Source: Strigamia acuminata | Lineage: Eukaryota > Arthropoda > Chilopoda > Geophilomorpha > Linotaeniidae | Length of the DNA: 64,000 bases | Direction: 5' to 3' | Assembly: GCA_949358305.1 (NCBI GenBank) | Contig: OX442315.1 | Span: 1,488,001-1,552,000 of the forward strand | Shown: positions 12,285 through 24,600 of the stretch, piece by piece | Layout: every line of letters begins with the position of its first letter | Numbering within the stretch: the first letter of the stretch is position 1 | Program-made: the position numbers and the translations under genes | The notes under the pieces: model-generated | Seen by the model: the letters and a program-made list of their open reading frames with translations, nothing else | What the model was told of the DNA's origin: nothing | The model's database searches: none

Positions 12285-14545
12285 AAAAATCTGCCATTTT
12301 GGATTTTGAGGGTTGATTGAAATTTATCACCTGCTTCATGTTTATTTTATGTCGTTTTAATATTTCAAAAAGCGAGAAATTTTGATTTCATTTTCGCCAT
12401 TTTTTTTTTTTTTTTTTTTTTCAATTTTAAATTTTTTAAGTTTAATTTTATTAAAAATTGAAATATTTGGAAAACAAATCATAAAATATCACCGAAACGA
12501 TTTTTTTTAAAAAATTCGCCATTTTGTTTTTATAAGTTTTACAAAAGTTTGAAAATGTAAACAAAATATTTTATCCGCCATTTTGATTTTTCAAGTTTTA
12601 GAAAACTTTTATAAAATTCAACAAAAAAATTTTTTTTTTTTTTTTAAAAAACATTTCCGCCATTTTGATAAAAATTTTTTGCTTTTAAAAAAAGTCGCCA
12701 TTTTTTTTTCAAAACATTAATTTTATCTAACATCCATCTCCCGCCATATTTATTAATTTTTTTTAATTAAAAAACTTAAATGTTTATCAGTTCTAAAATT
12801 CAAAACGACACGACACGAAAATCAAACAAGGACGAGATAAGAACACGAACGGCCGAAACAAACGCGCAGAATGCCAGAATCGAAAACGAGGGCAACCCGA
12901 CCAAAGGGGGTTGAACCTGGAACAAAAATGGCGGACGAGTCAAAGGGGGGAAGGGAATCAACAGGGGGTGAAGCAACGCCGGCCGCATTTCCATATGAAA
13001 GGCACAGGGGGGACCAAGCGAAACCAAACGAAGCGGCGGGACCGAAGGTGCTTTCACGAAACTCCCAACAAACTCGTCTCGTCTGAATAACGAGAAAAGA
13101 GAAAAAATTAAATTAAAGAAATCGGAGAAAATGCGCAGGTTTGACGAGCTCGGGCCGGGGGCTTGGCCGACCCATCCCGACCGGAAATACCGCAAATCGC
13201 GCGCTAATTCTCATCGAAATGCGAATTAAACGAGAATTCAGCACTTTTGCTCGCACAAAACATTTTTTTTTTTTAATTTTTTAAATTTAATTTTAGTCGG
13301 CCATTTTGTTTGTTTTGATTTTTTTTTTCAGGGGTTTTGGGCAGCCATTTTGAGTTTTTAGAGGATTTTGGGTTGTTGGTCGCCATTTTGTTTGTCTGGA
13401 TTAATTTAATTGTTTCTCGTGGTCGCCATTTTTTTTTTTTTTTTTAATAGTAAATAAATTTTTTTTTTCGAAGCGCTATTGTTGAAACACGAGAAATGCG
13501 ATTCGCCATCTTGTTTGTTTTGGTTCGGAAATAGGTGATTCATTTCGTCCAAGGACGCCATTTCTGTTTACAAACAATGTTTTTAAAACCGCCATCTTGA
13601 ATTCTTAAAAAAAAACGAAACGAAACGAAACTATAAAAAAAAAAAAAATTAAAATCAAAACGAAAGGAAAGGAAACGAAACAAAACGAAAAAAAAATAAA
13701 AAAGAAACGAAACGTAAAAAAAATTAAAAACGAAATGGAAACGGAAACGAAACGGAAAAAAAAAAATCCAAACGAAACGAAACTAAACGAAACGAAAAAA
13801 AAAATAAAAAAAAAAAACGAAACGAAAAAAATTAAAAACGAAACGGAAACGAAACGAAAAAAAAAAAATCAAAACGAAACGAAACTAAACGAAACGAAAA
13901 AAAAAATAAAAAAAAAACGAAACGAAAAAAAAATTAAAAACGAAACGGAAACGAAACGAAAAAAAAAAAACGCCATTTTGGGAAGAAAAAAAAATCCGAA
14001 ACTTCAAACTTTAAAAAAAAAAAAAAAAAAAAAATTTAGGCATAATGGTTCGAAAATCAATTGCCTAAGCCTAAACCCCATAGAATAACCCGGGACAAAC
14101 AATCAATCAGATTTGATTTTATTCTCCTCTCCTCTCCTCGAACCGAGTTGCATATGCATGTGGCACGTGCTTCCCTCCCTCCCTTATCACCACCTGCCTG
14201 TTTTCCCGCTCGGCAGCTGCTCGCTGCCCCCTTGGCCCTGTTTCGACCCTCAAGGCCCCAATTGACAAACCCACCAACCCGCCATTTTAATTCCAAACAT
14301 TTCAATTCCCAAAAAAAAAAATTTAATTTTTAAAAAAAAAAAAAATAATTTTTTTCCGTTTCGTAATGGCGGCTGCACGCGCCACTCCGTCTTTGGCCTT
14401 CATTTTTCAAGCCAGGTGGCGGATAAAATGTTATCCGAAAGGTCCTTGAACGTTGGAGCGAGAAACATCCCGAAACACACCTCGCCGATGACGCCATCTT
14501 GAATCGAAAAAAAGAAAAAAAATCTAAACAAATCCGCCATTTTGA
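12285..14545 (+). promoter_or_regulatory. Dense cluster of GCCATNTT (YY1/Pho-like) motifs upstream of SoxC
   Basis: Roughly eighteen GCCAT motifs, mostly CGCCATTTTG or CGCCATCTTG, all lie in the same orientation between about 12290 and 14540. Examples are near 12519, 12573, 12659, 12695, 12742, 13298, 13382, 13505, 13592, 13970, 14281, 14490 and 14535. GCCATNTT is the YY1/Pleiohomeotic consensus. The motifs sit among T-rich and A-rich homopolymers, so a repeat origin is also possible. Confidence 0.4.
13610..14035. repeat. (GAAAC)n-rich A-tract array
   Basis: The stretch is built of CGAAACGAAAC units separated by A runs, in three larger copies of about 115-120 bp. The lysine/asparagine/threonine-rich ORF that spans it (13735-14088) is a product of the repeat and is not a gene. 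Confidence 0.8.
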
Positions 14546-14783
14546 AATTTTTATTTTATTAATTTGAAAATCGGACAATAAATTTAATTCGTACCACGAA
14601 TCTATTTAAGAAGTATTCCTTTCCCTCGGCCAATCGCGCGCCAGATGATGTTCGTGGAACCGTTAATTCAGTTGCCAAGCAACGGGAAATTAGAAACGAA
14701 AAGTGTGCTCGACCACCTTCCAAAATCCCCCACCAGGGTCATCTGCGGCGCTGACAACCACGAAATGTAAACGCGGCCTTCCC

Positions 14784-14851
14784 ATTGGCTAACTCGTCTA
14801 TGACGTCGCCCCGGTTTATAAGGCCAGCGACGGTTTGGCGGGTGTTCAGTT
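14784..14851 (+). promoter_or_regulatory. SoxC core promoter (CCAAT box, CRE, TATA, initiator)
   Basis: An inverted CCAAT box (ATTGG) lies at 14784-14788, a CRE-like TGACGTC at 14801-14807, a TATAAGG box at 14817-14823 and an arthropod-style TCAGTT initiator at 14846-14851. If A14848 is +1, the TATA box begins at -31, the expected spacing. The start codon of SoxC follows 121 bp downstream with no intron needed. A second CCAAT lies near 14628. Confidence 0.7.
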
Positions 14852-14968
14852 GATCGTGTCCTCCCGGAGATACGCGCACGAAACGTCGGCCGTCAAGAAT
14901 CGAATTAACCGACTAATCGAATAACCCAGCGCGCTGCCCGTCGGTTGTTTCCCAAAATTCCCGGTAGG

Positions 14969-16030
14969 ATGGTGCCGCAAAACGTGAGCGGTGGCGTGAA
15001 AATGGAGAAAATGTCGGCGCCCACGTTCGGCTCGCTCCTCGTGGACAGCAACTCGGCCACGCCGTACACGGACGCCACCAACTGCAAGAAGTCGAACCCG
15101 AACCACATCAAGAGGCCCATGAACGCGTTCATGGTGTGGTCGCAGATCGAGCGGCGAAAAATCTGCGAACAACAGCCGGACATGCACAACGCCGAGATCT
15201 CGAAGCGACTGGGCAAGCGCTGGAAACTTTTGTCGGAGGTGGACAAGAAGCCGTACATCGACGAGGCCGAGCGGCTGCGAATCCTGCACTCGGCCGAGTA
15301 CCCCGACTACAAGTACCGGCCGCGGAAGAAGGTGAAGAATGCGCCGACGAAACCCGCGCCCGCCGCCGAGGGAGGAAAAGGCGCCAAACCAGCGCCGAGC
15401 ATCGGCGGTGGCGTCGTCAAGTCGGCCGTGAACGGCGGCAGGAAGGTGACGGGCAAAATGCACAATGGACTCGGCCCGTATCACCGAAGCGCGCACTTGT
15501 CGGCGGTTAATCAGAATCGATTGAAGCTCAAGCTGAGGATCGATAAGAAATTCAAGGATGCGGTGCGCCAGAGCAAGATCGCCGCCGATGTCGCCACCAA
15601 AGTGCCGATGACCGTGGTGGATCGCTCGTCGCCGGAGAACCGCAGTTTGTACGACGAGGACGACTCGGCGGATGACGACGACGATTCGGCCGATGACTCG
15701 GCGGACGATTCGGTCGACGACTCGGCCGACGACGACGTGGTGCCCGTCGTCAGACGCGTGGTGGGCGCAGCGCCGACAAATGTCGGCGCCATTGGATCTA
15801 GTTTAACGGATCTGGATAATTTGACGGATTTGCTGCTGGACGATTGGAAAATGGAGTTGAACACCATCACGGACCTGGAGCCGTACGACACGTCCAGTTC
15901 GAATTCGAATTCGCACTTTGATTTCCCCGATTACACGACGCCGGAAGTGAGCGACATGATCAGCGATATCGGCATGAGCAGCGACTGGCTCGACACGTCG
16001 GGCTTCGCGCTCAATATCATCGACTCGTGA
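14969..16030 (+). CDS. SoxC: SoxC-group HMG-box transcription factor (Sox4/11/12 type)
   Basis: Sequence-specific DNA-binding regulator that acts in the nucleus. Known SoxC proteins control neural and mesenchymal differentiation. The single exon encodes 353 residues from the ATG at 14969; the reading frame also extends upstream through a non-ATG codon, which I rejected. The HMG box occupies residues about 46-124: [20 protein letters not shown], then the [17 protein letters not shown] block and the [12 protein letters not shown] basic tail that marks the SoxC group. An acidic Asp/Ser run lies at about 226-256. The C-terminal transactivation motif [18 protein letters not shown] followed by SDWL lies at about 318-344 and matches the family's ending. 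It is intronless, as SoxC genes usually are. Codon use is GC-rich compared with the surrounding DNA. It has a good core promoter and looks intact. The antisense ORFs over it are shadows. Confidence 0.96.
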   Translation: MVPQNVSGGVKMEKMSAPTFGSLLVDSNSATPYTDATNCKKSNPNHIKRPMNAFMVWSQIERRKICEQQPDMHNAEISKRLGKRWKLLSEVDKKPYIDEAERLRILHSAEYPDYKYRPRKKVKNAPTKPAPAAEGGKGAKPAPSIGGGVVKSAVNGGRKVTGKMHNGLGPYHRSAHLSAVNQNRLKLKLRIDKKFKDAVRQSKIAADVATKVPMTVVDRSSPENRSLYDEDDSADDDDDSADDSADDSVDDSADDDVVPVVRRVVGAAPTNVGAIGSSLTDLDNLTDLLLDDWKMELNTITDLEPYDTSSSNSNSHFDFPDYTTPEVSDMISDIGMSSDWLDTSGFALNIIDS

Positions 16031-17340
16031 GAACACTGTGTGCCGTCGGGTCGAGCGAGAAACATTCCCTAAGATGACTTAGTTGTTCGGTTCGTTTTTA
16101 TTTCGCTTTATTTCTGTGTTTTTTGAGTCGCCCAAAATGGCGTCGGTTGTAAATATCGCCCTCAAATGTCGCCCGTGTTTGTTCTATGCACGTTGTACCG
16201 ATTTTTATTCATTTTTTTTTGTTTCACGTTTCGAATTACCTCGGAATGCGACGGTTTTGCGTTGGATTTCGACTCGATGGGTGGTTTGAGCGAAGGTTTT
16301 GGCGGGCAACGATGCGCCGCATCGGCGGGTGAATGCTCGCCATTTTCCGCGAGTCGTTCCCGCTTCGCTGTGTGCCGCGCGCTCATTGGCTGCGGGCCGG
16401 CACGTGTGCGGACGTGACCAATCCGCGCGCAGGTGATGAAATTTGAAAATTAATTCGTTATTTCTCTCCCGATTGGTTTATGCGCAACATCTCATGTTTA
16501 TTATTAATGTTATCGCTAAAAAATTGACTCTTTGGTCGAAAATTGTATTATAAACACGCAGCCGCCATCTTTTCGGGGTAAATAAACACGAAACATACTT
16601 AACGGACATTTTTTTTTAATTTTCGAGAATTTTCCGTCCTCCATTTTGATTTTTTTGGTTTTTTTTTGTTGGAAATTGATAAACATTTCATGAATCCTTT
16701 TTCTTATATATATTTTTTTTCTTTTGGCCATTTCCTCCCCATTAGCCAACTTGAGACTTGTGTAAGATAATTTCTAATTTTATCCCTCCCACCAGATGTT
16801 GGCACAAGCGCCATAGAAAAATTTAAAAAAAAAATAATTATTTTTATTTTTTCTCTTCATAATTCAGAAAATTGGATTTTTCTGTTTTCAACAATGCACA
16901 GTTTTGTATATTGAATTTTTTTGATTTATTTTTCCACCATTTTGTTTTTTTTTGTTGATTTTTATTTCTGAAAATGAAAAACTTAGAAAAGAAATTTTTC
17001 AGTTTTAATTTTTGTTTTGTTTTGAAAAATGATGAAAATAATTTATAATATCAATTTTTTAATCAATAATATAATGAATAATAATAATAAATGCAATATT
17101 TTTTACATTTTGTAATAAGATATATAAAAAAGAAAAAAAAAAAAAGAAAATCTTTTTTTAAGAAAAAAAATTGCACAAAAGTCTATTGTAACAACCATTT
17201 TTTTTATTACAATCATCATTCTTGTATATTGTAAGTAGAAATTGAAATTTAAGATGAAAATAAGAAAAAGAAAAAAATATATTAAAAAAAAAAAAACTTA
17301 TGATAATAATAATATTTTATGACATTTTTATTTGTGTTTT
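16031..17340 (+). other. Probable SoxC 3' UTR and downstream AT-rich DNA
   Basis: No further coding exon is visible. Candidate AATAAA signals lie at 16581-16586 and 17096-17101. TGTAAATA (near 16149) and TGTATATT (near 16913 and 17224) resemble Pumilio-binding elements, common in long developmental 3' UTRs. The true transcript end cannot be fixed from sequence. Confidence 0.4.
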
Positions 17341-17389
17341 GCATTTCTTCCAAAGGTAAACAAACCAATCCTTAAGCCTAAAGTGGCGC

Positions 17390-17600
17390 CAAATGCACAA
17401 TTTCATCACTAGGGGTGATTTGTGAATGTAAACAAACCGTTTTAACGCCTTAAAAATGCTAAATATCACCACTAGGTGCATTGCATACTCAAAAAAAGGT
17501 AAATAAATGCCTCAATTCATCACCAGGTGACAAGATTTTAGTCTTAAATCAAAAAATTTTGCTACCAATCGCACAATTTCGTCACTAGGGACAAAAGTAA
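17390..17600. repeat. Short cluster of CACTAGG/CACCAGGTG motifs
   Basis: Four related segments (TCATCACTAGGGGTG, ATCACCACTAGGTGC, TCATCACCAGGTGAC and TCGTCACTAGGGAC) recur at intervals of about 50 to 75 bp, separated by AAACAAACC or AAATAAATGCC text. Two contain the E-box-like sequence AGGTG. It could be a decayed tandem repeat or a small regulatory cluster. Confidence 0.4.
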
Positions 17601-18284
17601 CATGGGAGAGGAATTTAGGGTTAAGATTTTAAGCCTAATCCGAGTTTAAGCGCGGAATGGGGGAACACCTGCATAAAAAAGGAAAAAATGTTGAAAAATA
17701 GTGTTTGTAGGGGTCGGATTTGTTTACACGACGACCTTGAAACGTTCTTTGACCTTGGACGTGTGACAATGAAACGATTGTTCTCCGCACGAGTGCGCCT
17801 CGTTCTCGTTCTCGAGCTCTTGCTCTCGTTTTTCCCCGAAAAAGTGAGTTTGCTCTCGAGTTAATGACACTGGATGATTAACCCGATATGTGAATCGAAA
17901 AGTGAAATGGTTTTGTTGCTGTATTTTTAATTCTAGGTTGATTCGGCGATTTGGCGATTTGGCGACGGCGCAAGGAGCTGCAAGGTCGGGCGGGATCGGA
18001 TGCGAGCGGCGGGCTCAGCGAGCGCAGTGGCCTTCTGGGAAATGCTGACATTGGCCTCCGCCGGTCGGTTCGTTCATCGCCTGCCGCGGCCGATGACTCG
18101 TCTGGCGCTGCGCCAAAATCCCATCCACACACGACGAGCAACTAATTCATCGGCCAAACCCAACGTGAATCAACCAACGCCCCCAACCAAGTACAAACTC
18201 ACATTTAAATTAAATTCGTTTCAATTTTTTTTTCCTTTTAATAAATTATATATAAATATATATAAAAAAATTTAAAAAAAATTT
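17601..18284. other. Intergenic DNA
   Basis: No gene recognised. The overlapping ORFs 17878-18141 (-) and 17951-18145 (+) read the same moderately GC-rich segment in opposite directions without family features. Confidence 0.3.
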
Positions 18285-18540
18285 TTTTTTTTATATTTTT
18301 GTTTTGGGGGGGCGGGTTAGGGGGGCAATGTCAAGAAACACCAAATTATGACTTTGGGGGTGATTTCTTTGGGGGGGCGAGAGGGGGGGCATTCAAATTA
18401 TATATATATATATAAAAAAATTAATTTTTTTTTATATTTTTGATTTGGGGGGGCGGGTTAGGGGGGCAATTTCAAAAAATACCAAATTATGATTTTGGGG
18501 GTGATTTTTTTGGGGGGCGAGAGGGGGGGCATTTAGTGAC
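18285..18540. repeat. 141-bp tandem duplication with G-runs and (AT)n
   Basis: The GGCGGGTTAGGGGGGCAAT landmark occurs at 18311 and 18452, a 141-bp offset. Both copies are followed by ACCAAATTATGA and GGGGGGCGAGAGGGGGGGCATT, and are separated by TATATATATATATA. The runs of G in each copy could form G-quadruplexes. Confidence 0.75.
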
Positions 18541-19525
18541 CCCCTTTTTCGTCCTTGGGTCCCAGAGGGGGTTGGGAAGGAATTGACAGCTCCACCCATG
18601 ATGCGTTTTCTCGTTATTTGCAACACGTCACGTCATTCCGACACGTCGGATCAATTTTTGCGAGATTTTGCGAGATTTTTCCGAGAAACGAGAAAAGAGT
18701 CACCGAGTCAGCAGAAATTATTTACGCAACGAAAATGGCCGCGAGTTCTATAAAAGGAGAGAAAAAGTTGATAAAAATTGAGGAAATTCCGCCATTTTGT
18801 TCGGATGGGGGTAAATGGAGAGAGGAATCGATCCATTACCCCCATTACCCGCTCCCCCTCGCAGGATGAGACACCCCCACAATCAATAAGGAAAACAAAA
18901 TGGACGACAAATGGTCAATGGATTCCGACAAATTAATTTTAATTTTTTTATATTTTTAATTTTAATTTTAAATAAATTTTTTTTTTGAGAGGGGTCGGGA
19001 GGGTGGGGGGTTTGATTGGAACAATGGCCTCACCTGATCCATAAAACCCTGAGAAATGAGTTCACTCGTGACCTCGAAAAGCGAAAACAAAAAAAATAAA
19101 AATTTAAAAATAAAAATTATAAAAAAAAATAAAAAAAAAAGTCGTTTCAGTTTAGTGGAACCATCGCGTTCCACAGCCCGAAGGCACAGACGCAACTACT
19201 GAAGGGGCGCAAAAATGGAGTCGGGGCAACGAAACCGGGACGATTCACTTTTTAAAATCGCACAAAAACGACGCTAAGACGAAAACGAAAACGAAAACGA
19301 AACTTTTAACACATTTACCCACAACCCCAACCAAACATCGCCCCCCCCAAAACCCAAAAACCCAAAAAACGCCCCCCCTTGACCTCCTTTCGAAAACAAA
19401 ACGACAATATTTCACTCATTAACCCACTTTGGCCCCCCTAATTGCCCCCCCGATCAAAATTTGACAATAAACAACAAACAAACTCAGATTTTGATACTTT
19501 GCGCCCTCCTGCGTGCGATTATCGT
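18541..19525. other. Intergenic DNA
   Basis: The stretch holds A/T homopolymers, (AACGAA)n text near 19280 and C-rich tracts near 19340-19450. No gene recognised. Confidence 0.35.
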
Positions 19526-19529
19526 ATTA

Positions 19530-20025
19530 ATTTGGCCATTTTGAAGCATTTTGAAGCATTTTGAGGCATTTTGAACCATTTTGAGCCATTTTGAAGTGTT
19601 TTCGAGGCATTTTGAGCCATTTTGAAGTGTTTTTGAGGCATTTTGAAGTGTTTTTGAGGCATTTTGAGGCATATTTGAAGTATTTTGAGGCATTTTGAAA
19701 TGTTTTTGAGGCATATTTGAGGTATTTTGAGGCATATTTGAGGTATTTTGAGGCATTTTGAAGTGTTTTTGAGGCATTTTGAGGCATATTTGAGGCATTT
19801 TGAAGCATTTTGAGGCATTTTGAAGCATTTTGAGGCATTTTGAGCCATTTTGAGCCATTTTGAAGTGTTTTTGAGGCATTCTGAGGCATATTTGAGGTAT
19901 TTTGAGGCATTTTGAAGTGTTTTGGAGGCATTTTGAGGCATATTTGAGGCATTTTGAAGCATTTTGAAGTGTTTTTGAGGCATTTTGAGGTATTTTGGGG
20001 TATTTTGAAGTGTTTTTGAGGTTTA
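19530..20025. repeat. 11-bp minisatellite (GCATTTTGAGG)
   Basis: More than forty degenerate copies of GCATTTTGAGG/GCATTTTGAAG are interspersed with GTGTTTTTGAG and CATATTTGAGG variants. Because the unit is 11 bp, all three minus-strand frames stay open over more than 390 bases and spell Gln/Asn/Lys/Met-rich periodic proteins. They are repeat artefacts, not genes. Confidence 0.9.
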
Positions 20026-21689
20026 AAACGACACGAGACGAGAGGAAACGAGACGAAACGGTCCCCGGCGATGCGGTGCGCCTTGAGGGGGGCGTTGGTC
20101 TCGGTCCGCCTCAGCCTTGAGTGGATCCGCCGACTCCTGCGAGGTCAGGCGCCCACATTCAAGGTCTCGCTCGACTCCAAGTGCAAGTGCATGTGCATGG
20201 CGGCACGATGGGGGTCATGGGATTGTGACCCACAAAACGCTCGATAATTATCGGGAATTCTTACCTGCGCGACTCACGCTGCGCAGATCTTTTTTTGTTC
20301 GTGGAAATTAATTTTTGTTTTTTTGTTTTGTTTTTTCAGGTTTGGCCGATTGGGGAAGGATTAAGACGTTATTTTTGGGTGTATATAAATTGCGGTGTGT
20401 GGCAATCGGTTGTGAATGACCTTTGAATGACGAGCGAGAAACGAAACGAAACACTTACGCAAACGGTAATAATATCAATGTTGTTGTTGTTTGCGCCTGG
20501 TGGCGGACGGCGGCAACTCGAAAATAAAATAAAAATAATCGAATTGTATCGCTTTGGTTTGGAAAAACTGGTTTTTAAAGAACAAATTGGATTAGTAATC
20601 ATTTAAAAATGAGTGTTTTTTAATGTTTTGTGCGGATGATTTGGATAAATCGAGAAAGAAATTCAAATGAAATGTGATTTTTGTTTTTTCAGGTGGTCGA
20701 GATGAAATGTTTCTGTTGGAATTTGAAGCATAAATTTACACGAAAATTGGTAGAATATAATTTATTTATTTATTTATTTATTTATTAATTTGTTTTGTTA
20801 TTTTATAGACTCGTGTTTCTCTGTCTACCGATCGCAGATATCGCTACTTGCCAATAGTCATCAACATTGCTATTTTACCGAAGATTGACTACGAAGTTTA
20901 CATTTATACAGATATTTTACACGTTGTAAATTTAAATAAAGGTCATAATGTTGTTATTTATTCATCGGATGGAAACACAAGGCGTGTATATAAACTTATT
21001 TAGCCTAAATAGCATTTTAAAATTTCGACGTAAATTCCCAAAATGGCGGCCGATTTCGTCCGATAACAGACATTCAAACGACTTTTAAACCACGGAATAA
21101 CGTGTTATTCTGTGTTTAAACAACGAAAAACGATGGTCCATGTACTAACTATTGCATTTTTGGTAAACTTACGATGTACTGGCAGGTTAATTTTTACCGA
21201 AACGACTAAACGAGTCAGAAATAGTAAACTAAAAGAGCAAGTTTTCACATGAGGAATATAAACATGTTTATCGTTCGTGCCGTTTGATTTTTGATGAGAA
21301 AAATATGTTGTTTGAGAATTGAGATGAGGAAAATACAAGTGATGAAATTTCTTTTGAATTTATTTATTTCGCAGTTGCCTTTTTCTTCTTCTGATGCAAC
21401 GGATGAGGTTCGAGGTATATTTACCACGAGGGTGTGTCACTTAATTGCCAACACACGTTTAATTCTCCGTACAAACATCCGAAATATATATATATTTTAA
21501 TCGGAAAATTTTATCTATTGATTTCATCAAAATCTCCCGACGTTTTAAAACATTTTTAATAACAAACTCGTGTAATGCTGCAATTTAGCAACGTGGAGGA
21601 CCATTAGCTCCACCTGCCGTGAGTTTTCGGAGCCATTAATTTGAACTTCACCCACTATCCGGTCTCCTGTCACCACAACGGCGTTCACG
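20026..21689. other. Intergenic DNA upstream of TMEM214
   Basis: No coding exon was recognised. The stretch contains (ATTT)n at 20759-20785 and several short ORFs without features. The TMEM214 promoter must lie near its 3' end but has no clear TATA box. Confidence 0.35.
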
Positions 21690-24600
21690 ATGGCGGCAAC
21701 CAATAACTGGGAAGTTGTCGGCAAGCGGAATAAGCCCATTTTGAACCAGCAAAACAGCAAAATGAGCAAGAAGCAAGTGAAAAACGCCATGTCCAAAATG
21801 ACCAACCTCAAGGATCTCGGTAGGACGCGATTCCGCGCGATTGCATCCAAACCGTTAATGCCACGTATCACAAAAATCATTTCCAACATTTATTCCATTT
21901 AATTTCTCCCTTTTTCCCAAATCCAGCGCCCGTCAAGGAAAGTTCCACCATCTTTGAAGCGTTTTTGCAGAAGGAACGGATCCAGGAAGCCAAAAAATCG
22001 GCCAAACTGCAGGAAATGAACAGAAAGGAAAATAAAGAGAACAAAAAAGCGATTAAACCGTCGCAATCGCAACAACAGCAGAAACAACAACAACAACAGC
22101 AGAAAACGAATAAAAAAGTGAAAAGTAAACCGATTAAAGAGAAGATAGTGAAGCAATCGCTCGAAGATGCTTTAAATCACGTGAGATTTGTGTTTATTCT
22201 AGGGTTGCACCGAATACCAAAAAGGCCGAATAACCGAATATTTTAAAAAAAAAATTTTGTTGTTGAAAAAAAAGCCATTTTTGGCTCAAAAAATTTACTT
22301 TTTATCAAACAAATGCAGTTTTTACGTTCTAAAATATTCCTTTTACCCAAAAAATGTAATTTTTTAAGTAAAAAGTGTCCTTTTTCTGAAAAGGAATGCA
22401 ATTTTTGCTTAAAAATAGTGAATTTTGCCTCAATAGTGTGATTTTTGCCTCTGAAAAGCAATTTTTACAAAAAAAATGCAATTTTTGCTTTAAAAATATC
22501 ATTTTTAAAATAAATATTGAATTTTGATTGTAAAATTTGTGTTTTTTAGGTTATAATTGCAATCTAATAGTGAAAATTAAAATTTTTTGTATGAAAAATG
22601 CAATTTTGACCTACAAATGTGAAGTTGTTTCACTGCAAAATTCAAATGATTCTAATTTTATCATTATTATGTATTCGGCCGAATAACAGGTTGATATTTG
22701 GTCGAATACATAATATTCGGTTTTTAAGCCGAATAACCGAATATAAACCGAATATTCGGTGCAACCCTAGTTTGTTTGCGTTTTTTTGCGGGTTTTTATT
22801 CGTTTTTTCGCGTTTTTCAGATCGATTCGGAGGAATTGCGATCGATTTTGTCGTTGGACGTGCGACGCTTCACCGACACGCCGCTCATTTGGTTGAAGGA
22901 TTTGGTTAACTATTTAAACATCAAGTTAAATATTAAAACAAATGATGTTGTGTTTTCCGGAAAACCTGTCGGTCAGAAAAAACGGAGTTATTTTTAAGCC
23001 TTTTATTGATTTTTTTTGTATTTTTTAGATTATCCGTTGAGTAGTGTTCCGGTGTCTCTGCAGAGAATTATTGCGGATTTGTTCGAGAAGTGTCCGCGTG
23101 CGGCGCTGCAAGTTTTTTTTGAACATTTAGTTGTTAATTGCATCGAAGATGAAACCAAGGGTTTGTTTGAACTTTGAAAAAAAATTGTTTTTTGGTTGTT
23201 TTTGATTTGGTTTTGTTTTGTTTTAGGTTTGCCGACGTTTGGACATCGAATCGTGATGCAATCGTTGGCTTTCTCAATGCCGTCAATCGCGCAAAAGAGT
23301 TTGGAAAAAGTAAGAAACTGGAAATGTGAGACGATTAATTCGTTGAATGGCATTTCGGGTCGCGTTTTAAGCCGGAAATTCGGATATTTTATGATATTTT
23401 GGGTTAAATATTTGAATTTGATGGAATTTAAATATTTTTAAGCCTAAAAACGATCGGAAATTGTGTTTAATGCGTTCGGAAATTGAATATTTTGGGTTAA
23501 ATATTCGAATTTGATGGAATTTAAATGTTTTTAAGCCTAAAAACGATCGGAAATTGTGTTTAATGCGTTCGAAAATGAAAATTAATTGTGAAATTTTATT
23601 TTATTTGAAGAATTTCAATTTTTTAATTTTATTTTAGGCACAATTTTAAGTTGATTCAATTTTTTCTGCATTATTTGATGGGATTTAGGTTTAAATATAT
23701 TTTTAAAAAAAATGTAAAGTTTCTAAAAATGCCAAAGAATTGAAATTGCAGAGTGCAAATAGAATAAAATTGTACGATTAAATGCAAATTGAATTTTTTT
23801 TCAAGTTTAAACAACTGCGCAATCAGCACCAACAGCGTCCGTCGTCGTGTCTGACTCTTCTCTGGGCTGTCGGTCAGTGTGGACACAAAGATTTCAACAT
23901 CGGATTAAAAAGTAAACTAAATAAAACCCAATTTCTACCCACAAAACTCATATTTCACCTTTAAAACCCATGAAAAGTCCAAATTTCACCCAAAACAACT
24001 TCAAAAAAGCAAAATTTTACGTAAATTTTACCTCTTATCACCCAAATTTCACCCAGAAAATTCAATGTTTAACTAAAAACTCAAGAAAACTCAAAATTTC
24101 ACCCAAAAGATCTAATAAAACACGAGAAAACTCAAAATTTCACATGAAAACATTCAAATTTCACATTAAAACATCCAAATTTCATACGAAACATGCAAAT
24201 TCCACATGAAAACATGCAAATTTCAGATGAAAACGTGCAAATTTCATACGAAACATGCAAATTTCACATGAAAACATGCAAATTTCACGTGAAAACGTGC
24301 AAATTTCACATGAAAACATGCAAATTTCACATGAAAACATGCAAATTTCACATGAAAACATGAAATTTTACCTCAAAACTTGCAAATTTCATACGAAACA
24401 TGCAAATTTCATACGAAACATGTAAATTTTACATGAAAACATGCAAATTTCAGATGAAAACATGCAAATTCAACATGAGAACATGAAATTTGACCTCAAA
24501 ACTTGCAAATTTTATCAAATTTTACATTAAAACATGCAAATTTCAGATGAAAACGGGCAAATTCACATGAAAACGTGCAAATTTCACATGTAAACATGCA

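Noticed and set aside
13735-14088. 117-codon Lys/Asn/Glu/Thr-rich ORF
   Set aside because: Translation of the (GAAAC)n array.
14846-15496. 216-codon ORF antisense to SoxC
   Set aside because: Shadow of a GC-rich coding exon; Arg/Val/His-rich with no motif.
14969-16030. SoxC as a retrocopy because it is intronless
   Set aside because: SoxC genes are normally intronless, and this one has its own TATA/initiator promoter and intact motifs.
19484-19983. Three overlapping minus-strand ORFs of 131-154 codons, Met/Pro/Gln/Asn/Lys-rich
   Set aside because: All three frames are open because an 11-bp repeat cycles through them; periodic product, no start context or family.
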